The notes under the pieces are model-generated. The model saw only the letters and a program-made list of their open reading frames with translations. It was not told where the DNA came from and searched no databases. Shown piece by piece: positions 19,139 to 27,930 of a stretch of DNA of 64,000 bases (the first letter of the stretch is position 1; each line of letters starts with the position of its first letter). The stretch comes from Geobacter sp. FeAm09 (GTDB lineage: Bacteria; Desulfobacterota; Desulfuromonadia; Geobacterales; Pseudopelobacteraceae): positions 3,900,001-3,964,000 of the forward strand of contig NZ_CP042466.1 in NCBI RefSeq assembly GCF_008330225.1. Reading direction: 5' to 3'. Made by a program: the position numbers and the translations under genes.

Positions 19139-19166
19139 GAATTTCAACCCATGTGAGAAGGTACCC

Positions 19167-20156
19167 ATGCCCCGCTCCACCACGATCAGCTATGTCCTGG
19201 CCGTAACGGCCACCGTGGCCGTCCTCCATTTCCATCTGCTGCCGGCCGCATTTGCCGGGCTTGCGGTGTATGTACTGACGTTGAAACTCGCCCGCCACCT
19301 CCCCCGGAACATGAACCGGGTTGCGCACACGGTCGCCCTGGGTGTCGTCGTCCTGTGCGTCATCACCGGCCTCATCAGCGTGTGCACCGCCGTCTGGTCC
19401 TTCGTCGGCAGCAGCCAGGGCGTCGGCGCCCTCCTGGCCATGGTGATGGAGACCCTCGACAGCCTGCGCCGGACCCTCCCGGCATCGGTTGCCGAGCTGC
19501 TGCCGACGACCATCGAGGGGCTGCGCCAGCAGATGGCCGAGATGGTGGGCGACCATGTGCAGAAGATCTCCATCGCCGGCATGGAGGGGCTCAAGGTCTT
19601 TGCCCATATCCTCCTGGGCATGGTCGTCGGCGGGATGGCGGCCGTCCATCACTTCAAGGAGCACGACCAGGTGCCGCCGTTCGTGGCGGCGCTGCGCTCC
19701 CGGCTGCGCGCCCTGACCACCGCCTTCGACAAGGTGGTGTTCGCCCAGGTGAAGATTTCCGCCCTCAACACCACCTTGACCGCCGTCTACCTGCTGATCG
19801 CCCTGCCGCTCTGCGGCGTGCGCCTCCCCATGGCGACGGTTCTGGTCCTGCTGACCTTTGCCGTCGGGCTGCTCCCCGTGGTGGGCAACCTGGTGTCCAA
19901 TACGGTGATCGTGGTGATCAGCCTCGGGGTTTCCCTGGGGGTCGGCGCCGCCTCGCTGCTCTTTTTGGTGGTGATCCACAAGGCCGAGTACTTCATGAAC
20001 GCCAGGATTGTGGGGCACGAGGTGCAGGCGACCGCCTGGGAGCTCCTGAGCGCCATGCTGCTCATGGAGGCGGTGTTCGGCCTTGTGGGGCTGGTGGCGG
20101 CGCCGGTGGTGTATGCCTGGCTCAAGGCGGAGGTCAAGGAACAGGGGTTCATCTGA
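19167..20156 (+). CDS. AI-2E family transporter (UPF0118-type membrane protein)
   Basis: 329 aa protein with about seven to eight membrane helices. It opens with paired helices (TISYVLAVTATVAVLHFHLLPAAFAGLAVYV is split between the first two), has a central amphipathic, non-membrane part (about 85-145, LLPTTIEGLRQQMAEMV) and the conserved C-terminal block with LPLCGVRLPMATVLVLLTF and LLPVVGNLVSN. Members transport diverse small solutes or act in sodium/proton exchange; the substrate is unknown. It is probably transcribed with the tautomerase gene 55 bases downstream. Confidence 0.8.
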   Translation: MPRSTTISYVLAVTATVAVLHFHLLPAAFAGLAVYVLTLKLARHLPRNMNRVAHTVALGVVVLCVITGLISVCTAVWSFVGSSQGVGALLAMVMETLDSLRRTLPASVAELLPTTIEGLRQQMAEMVGDHVQKISIAGMEGLKVFAHILLGMVVGGMAAVHHFKEHDQVPPFVAALRSRLRALTTAFDKVVFAQVKISALNTTLTAVYLLIALPLCGVRLPMATVLVLLTFAVGLLPVVGNLVSNTVIVVISLGVSLGVGAASLLFLVVIHKAEYFMNARIVGHEVQATAWELLSAMLLMEAVFGLVGLVAAPVVYAWLKAEVKEQGFI

Positions 20157-20211
20157 CGCAACGGCGGCCGGGCAGACCGGGCCGCTACCGTTTTTTCGAG
20201 GAGGCCACGGC

Positions 20212-20415
20212 ATGCCGTACGTGAACATCAGGATCACCCGTGAAGGGGCGACCGCCGAGCAGAAGGCGCGCCTGATCGAGGGCGCCACCCAACTGCTGGT
20301 GGACGTGCTGGGGAAGAACCGGGCCACCACGGTGGTGGTGATCGACGAGGTGGAGACGGACAACTGGGGCATCGGCGGGGAGACCGTGACGACGCTGCGC
20401 ACGCGGAAGGGCTGA
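20212..20415 (+). CDS. 4-oxalocrotonate tautomerase family protein
   Basis: 67 aa, the usual size of 4-OT monomers. After removal of Met the N-terminal Pro of MPYVNIRITREG would be the catalytic base. The helix GATAEQKARLIEGATQLLVDVLGK and the C-terminal strand with NWGIGGETV are typical. The substrate is unknown and no ring-cleavage genes lie nearby. RBS is GAGGAGG before ATG 20212. Confidence 0.87.
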   Translation: MPYVNIRITREGATAEQKARLIEGATQLLVDVLGKNRATTVVVIDEVETDNWGIGGETVTTLRTRKG

Positions 20416-20428
20416 ACCGGGAAAAGGC

Positions 20429-20484
20429 ATGTGCCGCAGAGCAACGGAGGTAACCAAGCGAGAGCGGCTTCCGTTGTGGCACGT
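20429..20484. repeat. Imperfect inverted repeat after the tautomerase gene
   Basis: ATGTGCC...CAACGGA (20429-20448) pairs with TCCGTTG.GGCACGT (20470-20484), separated by about 21 bases. It is an intergenic element between convergent genes. It resembles the longer inverted repeat at 29966-30096 only in its GTGCCGCAGAG/CTCCGTG flavour. It may act as terminator. Confidence 0.4.
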
Positions 20485-20581
20485 GGTTTTCTGGTAAAGG
20501 GTTTCCTGGTTTTCTCCGTGCCTTCATGGCCAACCTGCCGTTTTCAGGGTTAGCCGCCGGTTGCCCTGTGAAAAGGGGGGA

Positions 20582-20998
20582 TCAGTACGTCATGCAGGCG
20601 GCGCTGAGTATCCCGGCCGCCACCGAGAGCACCGCCAGGAGGATGGCCGGGGCGCGCTGGTCGTCGGCTATCCCCCGGCAGAGCCCGGCACAGCAGCTGC
20701 GCAGCGCCAGAAACACCAGGACCTGGACCACGAGGGCGACCACTGACCAGACCAGCATGTCCAGGAATGAGACGCTTTCGGATATGGCCCCGGCCAGGGG
20801 GATGACGAACCCGAGGAGCGCCCCGCCGAAGCTGATGGCCGGGGCTACCTTCCCCTCGCGGATGAGCCTGAACTCGGCGTAGGGGGTGATCCACACGTAG
20901 AGCGCCGAAAAGAGCGCGACCAGCACCACGGCAGCCAGGAAATGGAGGAGAAAGCCGTTCAACCCTCCCAACGATTCTGCCATTGTCACGGTATCCAT
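20582..20998 (-). CDS. DUF350 family membrane protein (YjfL-like)
   Basis: 138 aa with four predicted membrane helices: FLLHFLAAVVLVALFSALYVW, ISFGGALLGFVIPLAGAIS, FLDMLVWSVVALVVQVLVFL and APAILLAVLSVAAGILSAA. It has the pattern of DUF350, which occurs as paired-helix repeats. It starts 1 base after the stop of the ATP-grasp gene and is the last gene of a three-gene leftward operon matching the E. coli yjfL/yjfM/yjfC set. The molecular role is unknown; the association points to envelope stress. Confidence 0.8.
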   Translation of the reverse strand: MDTVTMAESLGGLNGFLLHFLAAVVLVALFSALYVWITPYAEFRLIREGKVAPAISFGGALLGFVIPLAGAISESVSFLDMLVWSVVALVVQVLVFLALRSCCAGLCRGIADDQRAPAILLAVLSVAAGILSAACMTY

Positions 20999-20999
20999 A

Positions 21000-22133
21000 T
21001 TACCCCTCCACGAAATAGTGCGGAATGAACCTGCTCCCGTTGGTGGTGATCTCCGTCCGGTCCTCGCGAATGCCGATCCCCGCCGGCTCGCCGCCGATTA
21101 TCCACGACCCGATCACCGGGTAGTTGCCGTCGAACGCGGGAAGCGGCGCGTAGCGCTGGCAGATGTACCCCTCGCTGCCGTAGCTTCCCGGGGTCCCCAC
21201 CACAGAGCCGCCCCGGTGGATCTCGATGTTGCTCCCCTCCCGGGAAAAGAGCGGTTTTTTGACGTGGTCCCCGGGCAGGGGGTCCTCCCCAAAGGTGGCC
21301 GGGAGGAGATTGGGGTGCCCTTCGAACAGCTCCCAGAGGATCGGGAGAATCCCCTTGGTGCTGAGGATCATCTTCCAGGCCGGCTCCATGATGCGCAGGC
21401 CGCTCTCCGCCAGGTGGGGGCCGAACTCCTCCCGCACCAGCCATTCCCACGGATAGAGCTTGAACAGCGTACGGATCGGTTCGTCGGCCAGGTCGACAAA
21501 GCGGCGGCGCTCCCGGTCCCACCCCACCTCCTCCACGAACAGCCGTTGGGTGGCGAAGCCCCCCTGCACCGCGGTGTCCCGCAGGTACTCCACGTTTCCC
21601 AGGTCTTCCACGCTCCCGGAGGAGCAGATGAAGTGGACCGGGTCCCGCTGCACGTAGGGCCACCGCTCCCAGAAGGAGATCAGTTTCTCGTGGATGGAGT
21701 TGAACTGGTCGGCCCCGGGATACCGGTCCCGGAGCCAGAACCACTGGACCACGCTCGCCTCCAGGAGCGAGGTCGGGGTGTCGGCGTTGTACTCGAGCAT
21801 CTTCGGCGGGCCGCTGCCGTCCCAGGCCAGGTCGAAGCGGCCATAGACGGACGGTTCGTCCATCTCCCAGGAGTACGTGACGGTGGGGACAAGCCACTCC
21901 GGTATGCAGAGGCGGGAGAAGAGGTTGCGGCGGATCACCTCCTCGACCGCCTGGAGGCAGAGGGCGTGCAGTTCCGTCGTGGCCAGGTCGAGGGTGTCAA
22001 CCTCGCGGCTCGTGAACCGGTAGCAGGCGGATTCGTCCCAGTAGAGCTCGTCGTCAATGGTGTGGTAGAGCATACCCACCGATTCCACCCGTTCCCGCCA
22101 GTCAGCCCGCGGTGCTATGGCCACCCGTTCCAT
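21000..22133 (-). CDS. Glutathionylspermidine synthase-like ATP-grasp protein (YgiC/YjfC family)
   Basis: 377 aa, matching the stand-alone C-terminal synthetase domain of glutathionylspermidine synthase. Visible signatures are YGRFDLAWDGSGPPKMLEYNADTPTSLLEA, PLPGDHVKKPLFSREGSNIEI (ATP-grasp phosphate-binding part) and a C-terminal GSWIIGGEPAGIGIREDRTEITTNGSRFIPHYF. No amidase domain is present, so the product is unlikely to be glutathionylspermidine itself; the peptide-like substrate is unknown. RBS is GGAGGGTAGGGG. It lies between the DUF1190-tailed membrane protein and DUF350 with gaps of 3 and 1 bases. Confidence 0.88.
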   Translation of the reverse strand: MERVAIAPRADWRERVESVGMLYHTIDDELYWDESACYRFTSREVDTLDLATTELHALCLQAVEEVIRRNLFSRLCIPEWLVPTVTYSWEMDEPSVYGRFDLAWDGSGPPKMLEYNADTPTSLLEASVVQWFWLRDRYPGADQFNSIHEKLISFWERWPYVQRDPVHFICSSGSVEDLGNVEYLRDTAVQGGFATQRLFVEEVGWDRERRRFVDLADEPIRTLFKLYPWEWLVREEFGPHLAESGLRIMEPAWKMILSTKGILPILWELFEGHPNLLPATFGEDPLPGDHVKKPLFSREGSNIEIHRGGSVVGTPGSYGSEGYICQRYAPLPAFDGNYPVIGSWIIGGEPAGIGIREDRTEITTNGSRFIPHYFVEG

Positions 22134-22136
22134 CCC

Positions 22137-23447
22137 CTACCCTCCGAACGAGGCGTGGAAGCTCCCGAGGGAGCCGAACCCGCCGCGGCTGATGGTGCCC
22201 ACCCCCACGGAGCGGGTGGCCCGGCCGCCGGCGCTTCCGTACCTCGGGCCATAGTAGCGCCCGCCAGCGTAATGGCCGCTCCCGGCCGGGGCCTCCTGGC
22301 AATCCTTGTCCCCCCAATCCTCCCGGCAATCCTGACGGTTGGCATAGAGGTAGCGGTTGGTTTCCCCGTAGCTTAACACCGAAAGGGTGCCCATGAGCAC
22401 GAGGGAGACCTGAAGCGACCGCCGGGGCGATACGGCCACCTCCCCCGGGGCGGGTGCCGCTGCGCCTTCGCCGCGGACGATCCGCTCCCAGGTGGACAGG
22501 CGCGGGTAATAATCGAAGAAGGAGAGGATGCCCACGATGATGAAGAGATAGAAATCGAGCATGTTGCCGAACAGGAGGAAGAGGAGGACCCCGAGGCCCG
22601 CCATGCCGTTTGCCGTCAGGGCGGAGAGGAAGGCGCGCCGGTCCGCCCTTTGCAGCCGTACCGTCACGGGGGTTCCCTGGGCGGGCCCCCCCTGGGCGAT
22701 AGGCGTCGCCAGCCGCCGCAGCAGGAGGAAACCGGCAATGGCCAGGCCGATGCAGGCGAGCCGGGCAAGATCGGCGGAGAGGGCCGGCGCCAGGCCGAAA
22801 AATCTTTCCGAGAGCCCGGCGGTAAAGATCGCGATCAGGGCGTAGACGGCGAAAAACACGGCCGTGGTCCGGTAGGTCGAAACCGATCGTTGATACTCGA
22901 CCAGGGCCAGCCCGCTCGGCCCCTGGTTCCCCCCGGCGTTGCCCGCCTTTTTCCGGTTGGCGCCGACGTGATAGGCGCCCTTGGCATATGCCTGTATGCC
23001 GGCGCTTTCATCGGGGGTTATGAAATAGCGGCGGATCGTCACCGCTTCGCGGATGTTCCTGTCGGTCCCGCGGGAAAGCCGGATGGTCTGCTCGGTGACG
23101 GTCATGACCAGCCCATCGGCCGGCAGAACGGTTTGGCCGATGAAGCCCCGCTTGACGACCCTGTCGGGGGAGAAGGTGAAGTCGCGGGTCATGAGGCAAT
23201 CGCCCAGATACCAGACGCCGATGGCAACCGCCGCGGCCGCCAGGGCCTCAAAGGCAAAAAAACCGCTGGAGAGAAGGGATTGGAGAACGAGCCCCGCGAA
23301 CAGGGGGTAGAGGAGGAGTACCGCCTTTTTTCCCGGCTGGTAGGCGACGGTGAGCGTCGCCCCGGGCCGCGGCCGGGACGGCTGGGGGGCGTCTCCCGGT
23401 TCTTCCGGCTCTATCGGCTCAAGCTCGATCTTTTCAAAAAGCCCCAT
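22137..23447 (-). CDS. Multi-helix membrane protein with DUF1190-like (YgiB/YjfM) C-terminal tail
   Basis: 436 aa. The N-terminus is acidic and Pro-rich (LEPIEPEEPGDAPQP), followed by two helices, a beta-rich soluble stretch (about 85-160, bPH-like), and at least four more helices. The last about 70 residues (RQDCREDWGDKDCQEAP, YYGPRYGS, then SRGGFGSLGSFHASFGG) have the Cys pair and Gly/Tyr/Arg-rich ending of the small E. coli proteins YgiB and YjfM. This looks like a fusion of that small protein onto a membrane module (inference). The upstream GTG frame reads through GGGAG, so the ATG 23447 is taken as the start. It is the first gene of the operon with the ATP-grasp and DUF350 genes. Confidence 0.75.
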   Translation of the reverse strand: MGLFEKIELEPIEPEEPGDAPQPSRPRPGATLTVAYQPGKKAVLLLYPLFAGLVLQSLLSSGFFAFEALAAAAVAIGVWYLGDCLMTRDFTFSPDRVVKRGFIGQTVLPADGLVMTVTEQTIRLSRGTDRNIREAVTIRRYFITPDESAGIQAYAKGAYHVGANRKKAGNAGGNQGPSGLALVEYQRSVSTYRTTAVFFAVYALIAIFTAGLSERFFGLAPALSADLARLACIGLAIAGFLLLRRLATPIAQGGPAQGTPVTVRLQRADRRAFLSALTANGMAGLGVLLFLLFGNMLDFYLFIIVGILSFFDYYPRLSTWERIVRGEGAAAPAPGEVAVSPRRSLQVSLVLMGTLSVLSYGETNRYLYANRQDCREDWGDKDCQEAPAGSGHYAGGRYYGPRYGSAGGRATRSVGVGTISRGGFGSLGSFHASFGG

Positions 23448-23740
23448 GGTGGACTCCCGGGATGGTTTCACGGACGCTGGCGGTGATGCTTATCCTTCTA
23501 CAGGATGGCGGCATATATTTCAACTGTACTATCAGCACGTTAAAATATTGTCGCCGGTTTTGGGCGATTACGTGGCGTGTCCGCAGGGGATGCCGGCTGG
23601 AACAGTGGCCCCTGTGCCGGAACTGGTGCCGGGCAGGGGGATTTTTTCATCCCGGTACCGTGGCTGAGAAATATGGTTGCCGTCACCGCCGGGAACTTGT
23701 ACCCTTGGGAAAGGTTGAAAAGGAGAAGGAGAAAGATATC

Positions 23741-24631
23741 ATGACCGATAGGATCGTCCGCGCCATGAGCGCGTCCGGCGGGATACGCGTACTGGCCGGC
23801 AGCGTCAGCGGGCTTGCCCGTGAGATATGCTCGTTGCAGCAGGCGTCAGCCACGGTAAGCGTGGCCCTGGGCCGCGGCCTGGCGGGTGGCGCATTGCTTG
23901 GAGCCCAACTCAAGCCGGGCCAGAGGGTGGCGCTCAAATTCGAGGGCAACGGCCCCATGCGCAAGATGATCATCGAGGCGGAAGCGGATGGCGCGGTGCG
24001 GGGATGCGTTGGCGACCCCGGCGCCGAGGCCGAACCGCGCAACGGAAAATGGAATGTCCCGGGGGTGCTGGGGAATGCCGGCTTTCTCACGGTCTCAAAG
24101 GATCTGGGGTTGGGGGGGGAGCCGTACCACGGCATGGTGCAGCTGCGCACCAGCGAGATCGGCGACGATCTGGCCTACTACCTGACCGACTCGGAGCAGG
24201 TCCCCTCGGCTGTCGGCCTGAGCGCTTCGCTGGATGAAGGGGGCGCCGTGGTGTTGTGCGGCGGTTTTCTGGTGCAGGCCCTGCCCAAGGCGGACAGCGC
24301 GGAGATCGATGGGATGATGCGGCGGATTACGGAACTGCCGGCGCTCCCGGCGCTTTTGCAGGAGGGTGGGCCTGAAGCGATCGTGGAGCGGCTGTTCGGC
24401 GGCGCGGCCTACAACCTGCTGGAGACGCGCGAGGTGTTCTTCCGCTGCGGCTGCAGCAGGGCAAAGGTCGAACGCGCCCTGCTGACCCTGGGACCGGATG
24501 AACTCAGGGAGATGGGGGAGAAGGAGCATGGCGCCGACATCACCTGCGAGTTCTGCCGGCAACGGTACCGTTTCGACGAGGCCGAACTGGGGGCGCTTGC
24601 CGACCGGTCCCCCGCGCCGGCCGGCGCCTGA
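23741..24631 (+). CDS. hslO: Hsp33 redox-regulated holdase chaperone
   Basis: 296 aa cytoplasmic chaperone activated by oxidation. The C-terminal zinc switch is complete: C236-x-C238 (RCGCS) and C269-x-x-C272 (CEFC). The N-terminal domain shows the family text GRGLAGGALLGAQLKPGQRVALKFEGNG (in two parts) and YYLTDSEQVPSAVGL. RBS AGGAGAAGGAG stands before ATG 23741. truA follows after 3 bases, so the two are cotranscribed. The 290 bases upstream show no other gene. Confidence 0.95.
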   Translation: MTDRIVRAMSASGGIRVLAGSVSGLAREICSLQQASATVSVALGRGLAGGALLGAQLKPGQRVALKFEGNGPMRKMIIEAEADGAVRGCVGDPGAEAEPRNGKWNVPGVLGNAGFLTVSKDLGLGGEPYHGMVQLRTSEIGDDLAYYLTDSEQVPSAVGLSASLDEGGAVVLCGGFLVQALPKADSAEIDGMMRRITELPALPALLQEGGPEAIVERLFGGAAYNLLETREVFFRCGCSRAKVERALLTLGPDELREMGEKEHGADITCEFCRQRYRFDEAELGALADRSPAPAGA

Positions 24632-24634
24632 CGG

Positions 24635-25420
24635 ATGCGAACCGTCAAGCTGACCATAGAGTACGATGGCACCAACTATGCCGGTTGGCAGATCCAGCCC
24701 AACGGCCTGGCGGTACAACAGGTCGTCGAGGAGGCCCTGGAGCGCCTGCTGGGCGAAGCGGTGCGGCTCCGCTCGTCGGGGCGGACCGACGCCGGCGTGC
24801 ACGCCCGCGGCATGGCGGCGGCCTTTACCACGCACCGCGACCTGCCGCTGCGCGCGTTCGTGGAGGGAACCAACAGGTTTCTGCCGGCGGACATCGCCAT
24901 CATCGACGCCAGCGAGGCCCCCCGCGGTTTCAAGCCGATCGGCGATGCCCTGGCCAAGCATTACCGCTACACCATTCTCCTCTCGCCGGTGCGCTCGCCG
25001 CTACACCGTTTCCACGCCTGGCACGTCAAGGACCCGCTCGACCTTGAGGCCATGGGCGAAGCCCTGCCCGCCTTCGAGGGGCGGCACGATTTCGCGGCGT
25101 TCCGAGCCTCCAACTGCGCCGCCAAGACGACGGTGCGGAGGATCGACTCCGTCGCCATGCGCCGGGAGGACGGGTTTCTGTTCATCGACGTGGTGGGAGA
25201 GGGATTCCTGAAAAACATGGTGCGGGTCATGGTGGGGACGCTGGTCGATATCGGCAGGGGGCGTTTTGCGCCGGACCACGTCGCCTGGCTGCTGCAGAAC
25301 CGGGATAGAAAAAAGGCCGGCGTTACGGCGCCGGCCTGTGGACTCTGTCTGATGAAGGTCTTCTACGCCCCGGATGACGGGGGCGACGAGCGGCCTATTT
25401 TTCAGCCAGCAGTTTTTTGA
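24635..25420 (+). CDS. truA: tRNA pseudouridine(38-40) synthase TruA
   Basis: 261 aa. It carries the N-terminal YDGTNYAGWQ, the catalytic-Asp motif GRTDAGVHA, YRYTIL, HDFAAF and the late FLKNMVRVMVGTLVDIGRG, all diagnostic for TruA. It modifies U38-U40 in the anticodon arm. Its last 26 bases overlap the 3' end of the convergent TlpA-like gene, which leaves no room for separate terminators. Confidence 0.96.
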   Translation: MRTVKLTIEYDGTNYAGWQIQPNGLAVQQVVEEALERLLGEAVRLRSSGRTDAGVHARGMAAAFTTHRDLPLRAFVEGTNRFLPADIAIIDASEAPRGFKPIGDALAKHYRYTILLSPVRSPLHRFHAWHVKDPLDLEAMGEALPAFEGRHDFAAFRASNCAAKTTVRRIDSVAMRREDGFLFIDVVGEGFLKNMVRVMVGTLVDIGRGRFAPDHVAWLLQNRDRKKAGVTAPACGLCLMKVFYAPDDGGDERPIFQPAVF

Positions 25421-25919
25421 CCAGGGTCTCCATGGAGCCGGCGATCTCGTCGGAAAATCCCCGGAACACCTCGGCAACCCTGCCCCGCTTGTCGATGACG
25501 ATCATGACCGGAACCGACCGGACGCCGAACCCTTCCGTCACCGGGTCTCCCGCCAGGGCGACGGGATAGTTGATGCGGTGTTCCGCGGCAAACGATTTGA
25601 CGACCCGCTCCCCATCCTCATCGGCGCTCAGGCCCAGCACCTGCAGCCCCTGCTTTCCGTATTTCTGGTTCATCTTCACCAGGTGGGGGATGGACATGCG
25701 GCAGGGCTCGCACCACGTGGCGAAGAAATCCAGCACCAGCACATAACCACGGTAGTTTTCCTGGGTCACCGGCTGGCCCGACGTGGTGACCACCTTGAAC
25801 GCGGGGGCCGGCTGCCCCGCCTTGGGCAGGGCCAGGAGCTGGGCCGGCGCCAGGGCCATGAGCCCGGTCATGAGAAGGCCCAGGACAAGCCGTCGGACAG
25901 GTCCGATACGTTTCGTCAT
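25395..25919 (-). CDS. TlpA/ResA-type exported thioredoxin-fold protein
   Basis: 174 aa. A signal peptide or N-terminal anchor (RRLVLGLLMTGLMALAPAQLLA) precedes a thioredoxin fold with FFATWCEPCRMSIPHL (active site CEPC) and the cis-Pro VRSVPVMIVID. It would act as a periplasmic thiol reductase, for instance in keeping apocytochrome CxxCH cysteines reduced, fitting a cytochrome-rich host (inference). It starts 5 bases after the trx stop, so it is the second gene of the operon, and its 3' end overlaps truA. Confidence 0.9.
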   Translation of the reverse strand: MTKRIGPVRRLVLGLLMTGLMALAPAQLLALPKAGQPAPAFKVVTTSGQPVTQENYRGYVLVLDFFATWCEPCRMSIPHLVKMNQKYGKQGLQVLGLSADEDGERVVKSFAAEHRINYPVALAGDPVTEGFGVRSVPVMIVIDKRGRVAEVFRGFSDEIAGSMETLVKKLLAEK

Positions 25920-25924
25920 GGTTG

Positions 25925-26254
25925 TCAGAGCGCCTTGGCGATCAGGGCGTCCAACTGGGATTTGGGCACCGCCCCCACGATCTGGTCGATGACGGCCCCA
26001 CCCTTGAACAGGATGATGGTGGGGATGCCGCGCACGCCGTATTTGCCGGGCGTTGCCTGGTTTTCGTCCACATTGACCTTGCCGACCTTGACCTTGCCGG
26101 CATATTCGTCGGCAACCGCGTCCACAAGCGGGGAGATGGCCTTGCAGGGGGCGCACCACGTGGCCCAGAAATCAACGAGCACCGGAATATCGGACTGGAT
26201 TACCTCGCGCTCAAAATTTGCATCGGTGAATGCAAGAACTTTTTCACTGGACAT
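25925..26254 (-). CDS. trxA: Thioredoxin
   Basis: 109 aa cytoplasmic thioredoxin. The active site is WCAPCK instead of the usual WCGPCK, and cis-Pro is in RGIPTIILFKGG. The surrounding text DFWATWCAPCKAISPLVDAVADEY and KVNVDENQ is standard. Of two in-frame ATGs three codons apart, the downstream one (MSSEKV) has AAAGGAG at a correct 9-base spacing; the upstream ATG follows it directly. Confidence 0.94.
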   Translation of the reverse strand: MSSEKVLAFTDANFEREVIQSDIPVLVDFWATWCAPCKAISPLVDAVADEYAGKVKVGKVNVDENQATPGKYGVRGIPTIILFKGGAVIDQIVGAVPKSQLDALIAKAL

Positions 26255-26291
26255 AAAAAGCATCTCCTTTTGGTGAGTTCATATCTAAAAA

Positions 26292-26319
26292 ATCATATAC
26301 CAGCCGGGGAAAAAATCAA
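26292..26319 (-). promoter_or_regulatory. Probable sigma-70 promoter of trxA
   Basis: On the minus strand TTGATT (26319-26314), 16-base spacer, TATGAT (26297-26292), about 40 bases upstream of the thioredoxin ATG. It lies in an AT-rich stretch between divergent genes. Confidence 0.5.
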
Positions 26320-26472
26320 GAATAAACTCGGTAGGTATCCCATTTGTTGAATTACGGCGCCAAAGGTTGTATGTTGTCAATTCTTCGACCAAAATAGCAG
26401 ATTTCAGCCGGTCCCTCCGCCTTTCCGGCTCAAGAAGCCGGGGCGGCCGGAGACCTGGTGCGGAAGAGAACG

Positions 26473-27066
26473 ATGCCATACCTGGCCCTTAACATAGATA
26501 TGGGGAAGCGGACCGCCCTGCTCGTGGGGGGCGGGAGAGTGGCCGCCCGCAAGCTGCGGACCCTGCGCGAGGCGGGGGCCAGGGTCCGGGTCGTTGCCCC
26601 GGCAGTGCTCCCCGCGATACGGGAGCAGGAAGCGCCCGGCGCCGTGACGATACGGATCGGCGGCTATGAGACCGCGGACCTGGACGGCGTTGCCCTGGTG
26701 GTGGCGGCGACCGATGACCCCGCCGTGAACCGCAGGGTGGCGGCAGAGGCCGGAGAGAGAGGCCTCCTGGTCTCCGTCGCCGACCAGCCGGAAGTTGGGG
26801 ATTGCCACTTCCCCGCGCTCCTGCGGCGGGGCGGGCTGGAGATCGCCGTTGCCACGGGAGGGCGCTGCCCGGCCCTCGCCGCCGAGGTGCGCGACGCTAT
26901 CGCCGACGTGATCGGCAATGATTACGCAGACCTTGTGGAGCAACTGGCCGCCGACCGAGAAAAGCTATTGACGGAAGGGAACGGCACCACATACAATAAA
27001 GAGCTGTTACGCACGAAGGCGAGACGCCTGATCGCCGAGCTTTCCGCACCCAAGGACATTTCATGA
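26473..27066 (+). CDS. Precorrin-2 dehydrogenase / sirohydrochlorin ferrochelatase-type protein (siroheme branch)
   Basis: 197 aa, matching stand-alone CysG-N/Met8/SirC proteins. It has the NAD-binding LLVGGGRVAARKLRTL, a VAATDDPAVNRRVA motif, and DCHFPALLRRGGLEIAVATGG followed by CPALAAEVRDAI. It would oxidise precorrin-2 to sirohydrochlorin. The first ATG of this frame lies 5 codons earlier; MPYLALNIDM is preferred because GGAAGAG precedes it. Its stop overlaps the ccsB-like ATG (ATGA), and it opens the heme-related operon. Confidence 0.87.
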   Translation: MPYLALNIDMGKRTALLVGGGRVAARKLRTLREAGARVRVVAPAVLPAIREQEAPGAVTIRIGGYETADLDGVALVVAATDDPAVNRRVAAEAGERGLLVSVADQPEVGDCHFPALLRRGGLEIAVATGGRCPALAAEVRDAIADVIGNDYADLVEQLAADREKLLTEGNGTTYNKELLRTKARRLIAELSAPKDIS

Positions 27067-27878
27067 GCCAAATTTTCTTCTCTTGCACCCTGGCGTTGTA
27101 CGGTTTGGCCACCGCGCTCTACCTGGCCTATCTGCTGCGCACCACGCAGGGCATGGCGACCTGGGCGAGCCGGATGGTCGCCGCCGGCTTCGTGACCCAT
27201 TTCCTCTCCACCATCCACCGCTTCAATTCGGCCGGCTACCTGCCGATCACCAACATGCACGAATCCCTCTCCTTCTTCAGCCTGGTCATCGTGGGGGCGT
27301 TCCTCCTGTTCGTGCGCAAGTACAAGATCGCCATCCTGGGCTCGTTCGTCATCCCCCTGGCGCTGCTCATGATCATCGCCTCCAGCGCGTTCCCGTCGGT
27401 GATCAAGGAGCTCAACCCGGCCCTCAAGAGCGGCTGGCTGTGGGTGCATACCATCATGGCCTTCGTCAGCTATGCGACCTTCACCATCGCTTTCGCCGCT
27501 GCCGTGATCTACCTGATCCAGCAGCATTTTCTCAAGAAAAAGAAGTTCGGCGCCCTGTTCCAGAAGCTTCCCTCCCTCGACACCCTGGACGACATCAACT
27601 ACCGCTGCCTGACGGTCGGGTTTCCGCTTTTGACGGTTGCGATCATCTCGGGCGCCATCTGGGCCGAAAAGGCCTGGGGCACCTACTGGAGCTGGGACCC
27701 CAAGGAGACGTGGTCGCTGATCACCTGGTTCATCTACGCCGCCCTCCTGCACGGCCGCATGACCACCGGCTGGCGCGGCAAGCGCGCCGCCCTGCTCTCC
27801 ATCGCCGGATTCCTGATCATGCTGTTTACCTTTGTCGGGGTGAACATGTGGCTGCCCGGCCTTCACAGCTACAAATAG
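27063..27878 (+). CDS. ccsB: Cytochrome c biogenesis / HemX-like protein, CcsB (CcsA) family
   Basis: 271 aa with eight predicted membrane helices. The heme-handling WWD-type motif is clear: WAEKAWGTYWSWDPKETWSLITW (in two overlapping parts around residues 200-222), with conserved His residues in ITNMHESLSF and VHTIMAF. Such proteins present heme to apocytochromes; the variant beside hemA is often called HemX. It overlaps the preceding gene by 4 bases, linking heme production to cytochrome assembly. Confidence 0.88.
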   Translation: MSQIFFSCTLALYGLATALYLAYLLRTTQGMATWASRMVAAGFVTHFLSTIHRFNSAGYLPITNMHESLSFFSLVIVGAFLLFVRKYKIAILGSFVIPLALLMIIASSAFPSVIKELNPALKSGWLWVHTIMAFVSYATFTIAFAAAVIYLIQQHFLKKKKFGALFQKLPSLDTLDDINYRCLTVGFPLLTVAIISGAIWAEKAWGTYWSWDPKETWSLITWFIYAALLHGRMTTGWRGKRAALLSIAGFLIMLFTFVGVNMWLPGLHSYK

Positions 27879-27930
27879 GATTGGCTCATCGTTTCAGCAG
27901 TTATCACATGCTGTAAGGAATGCGTGCTGA

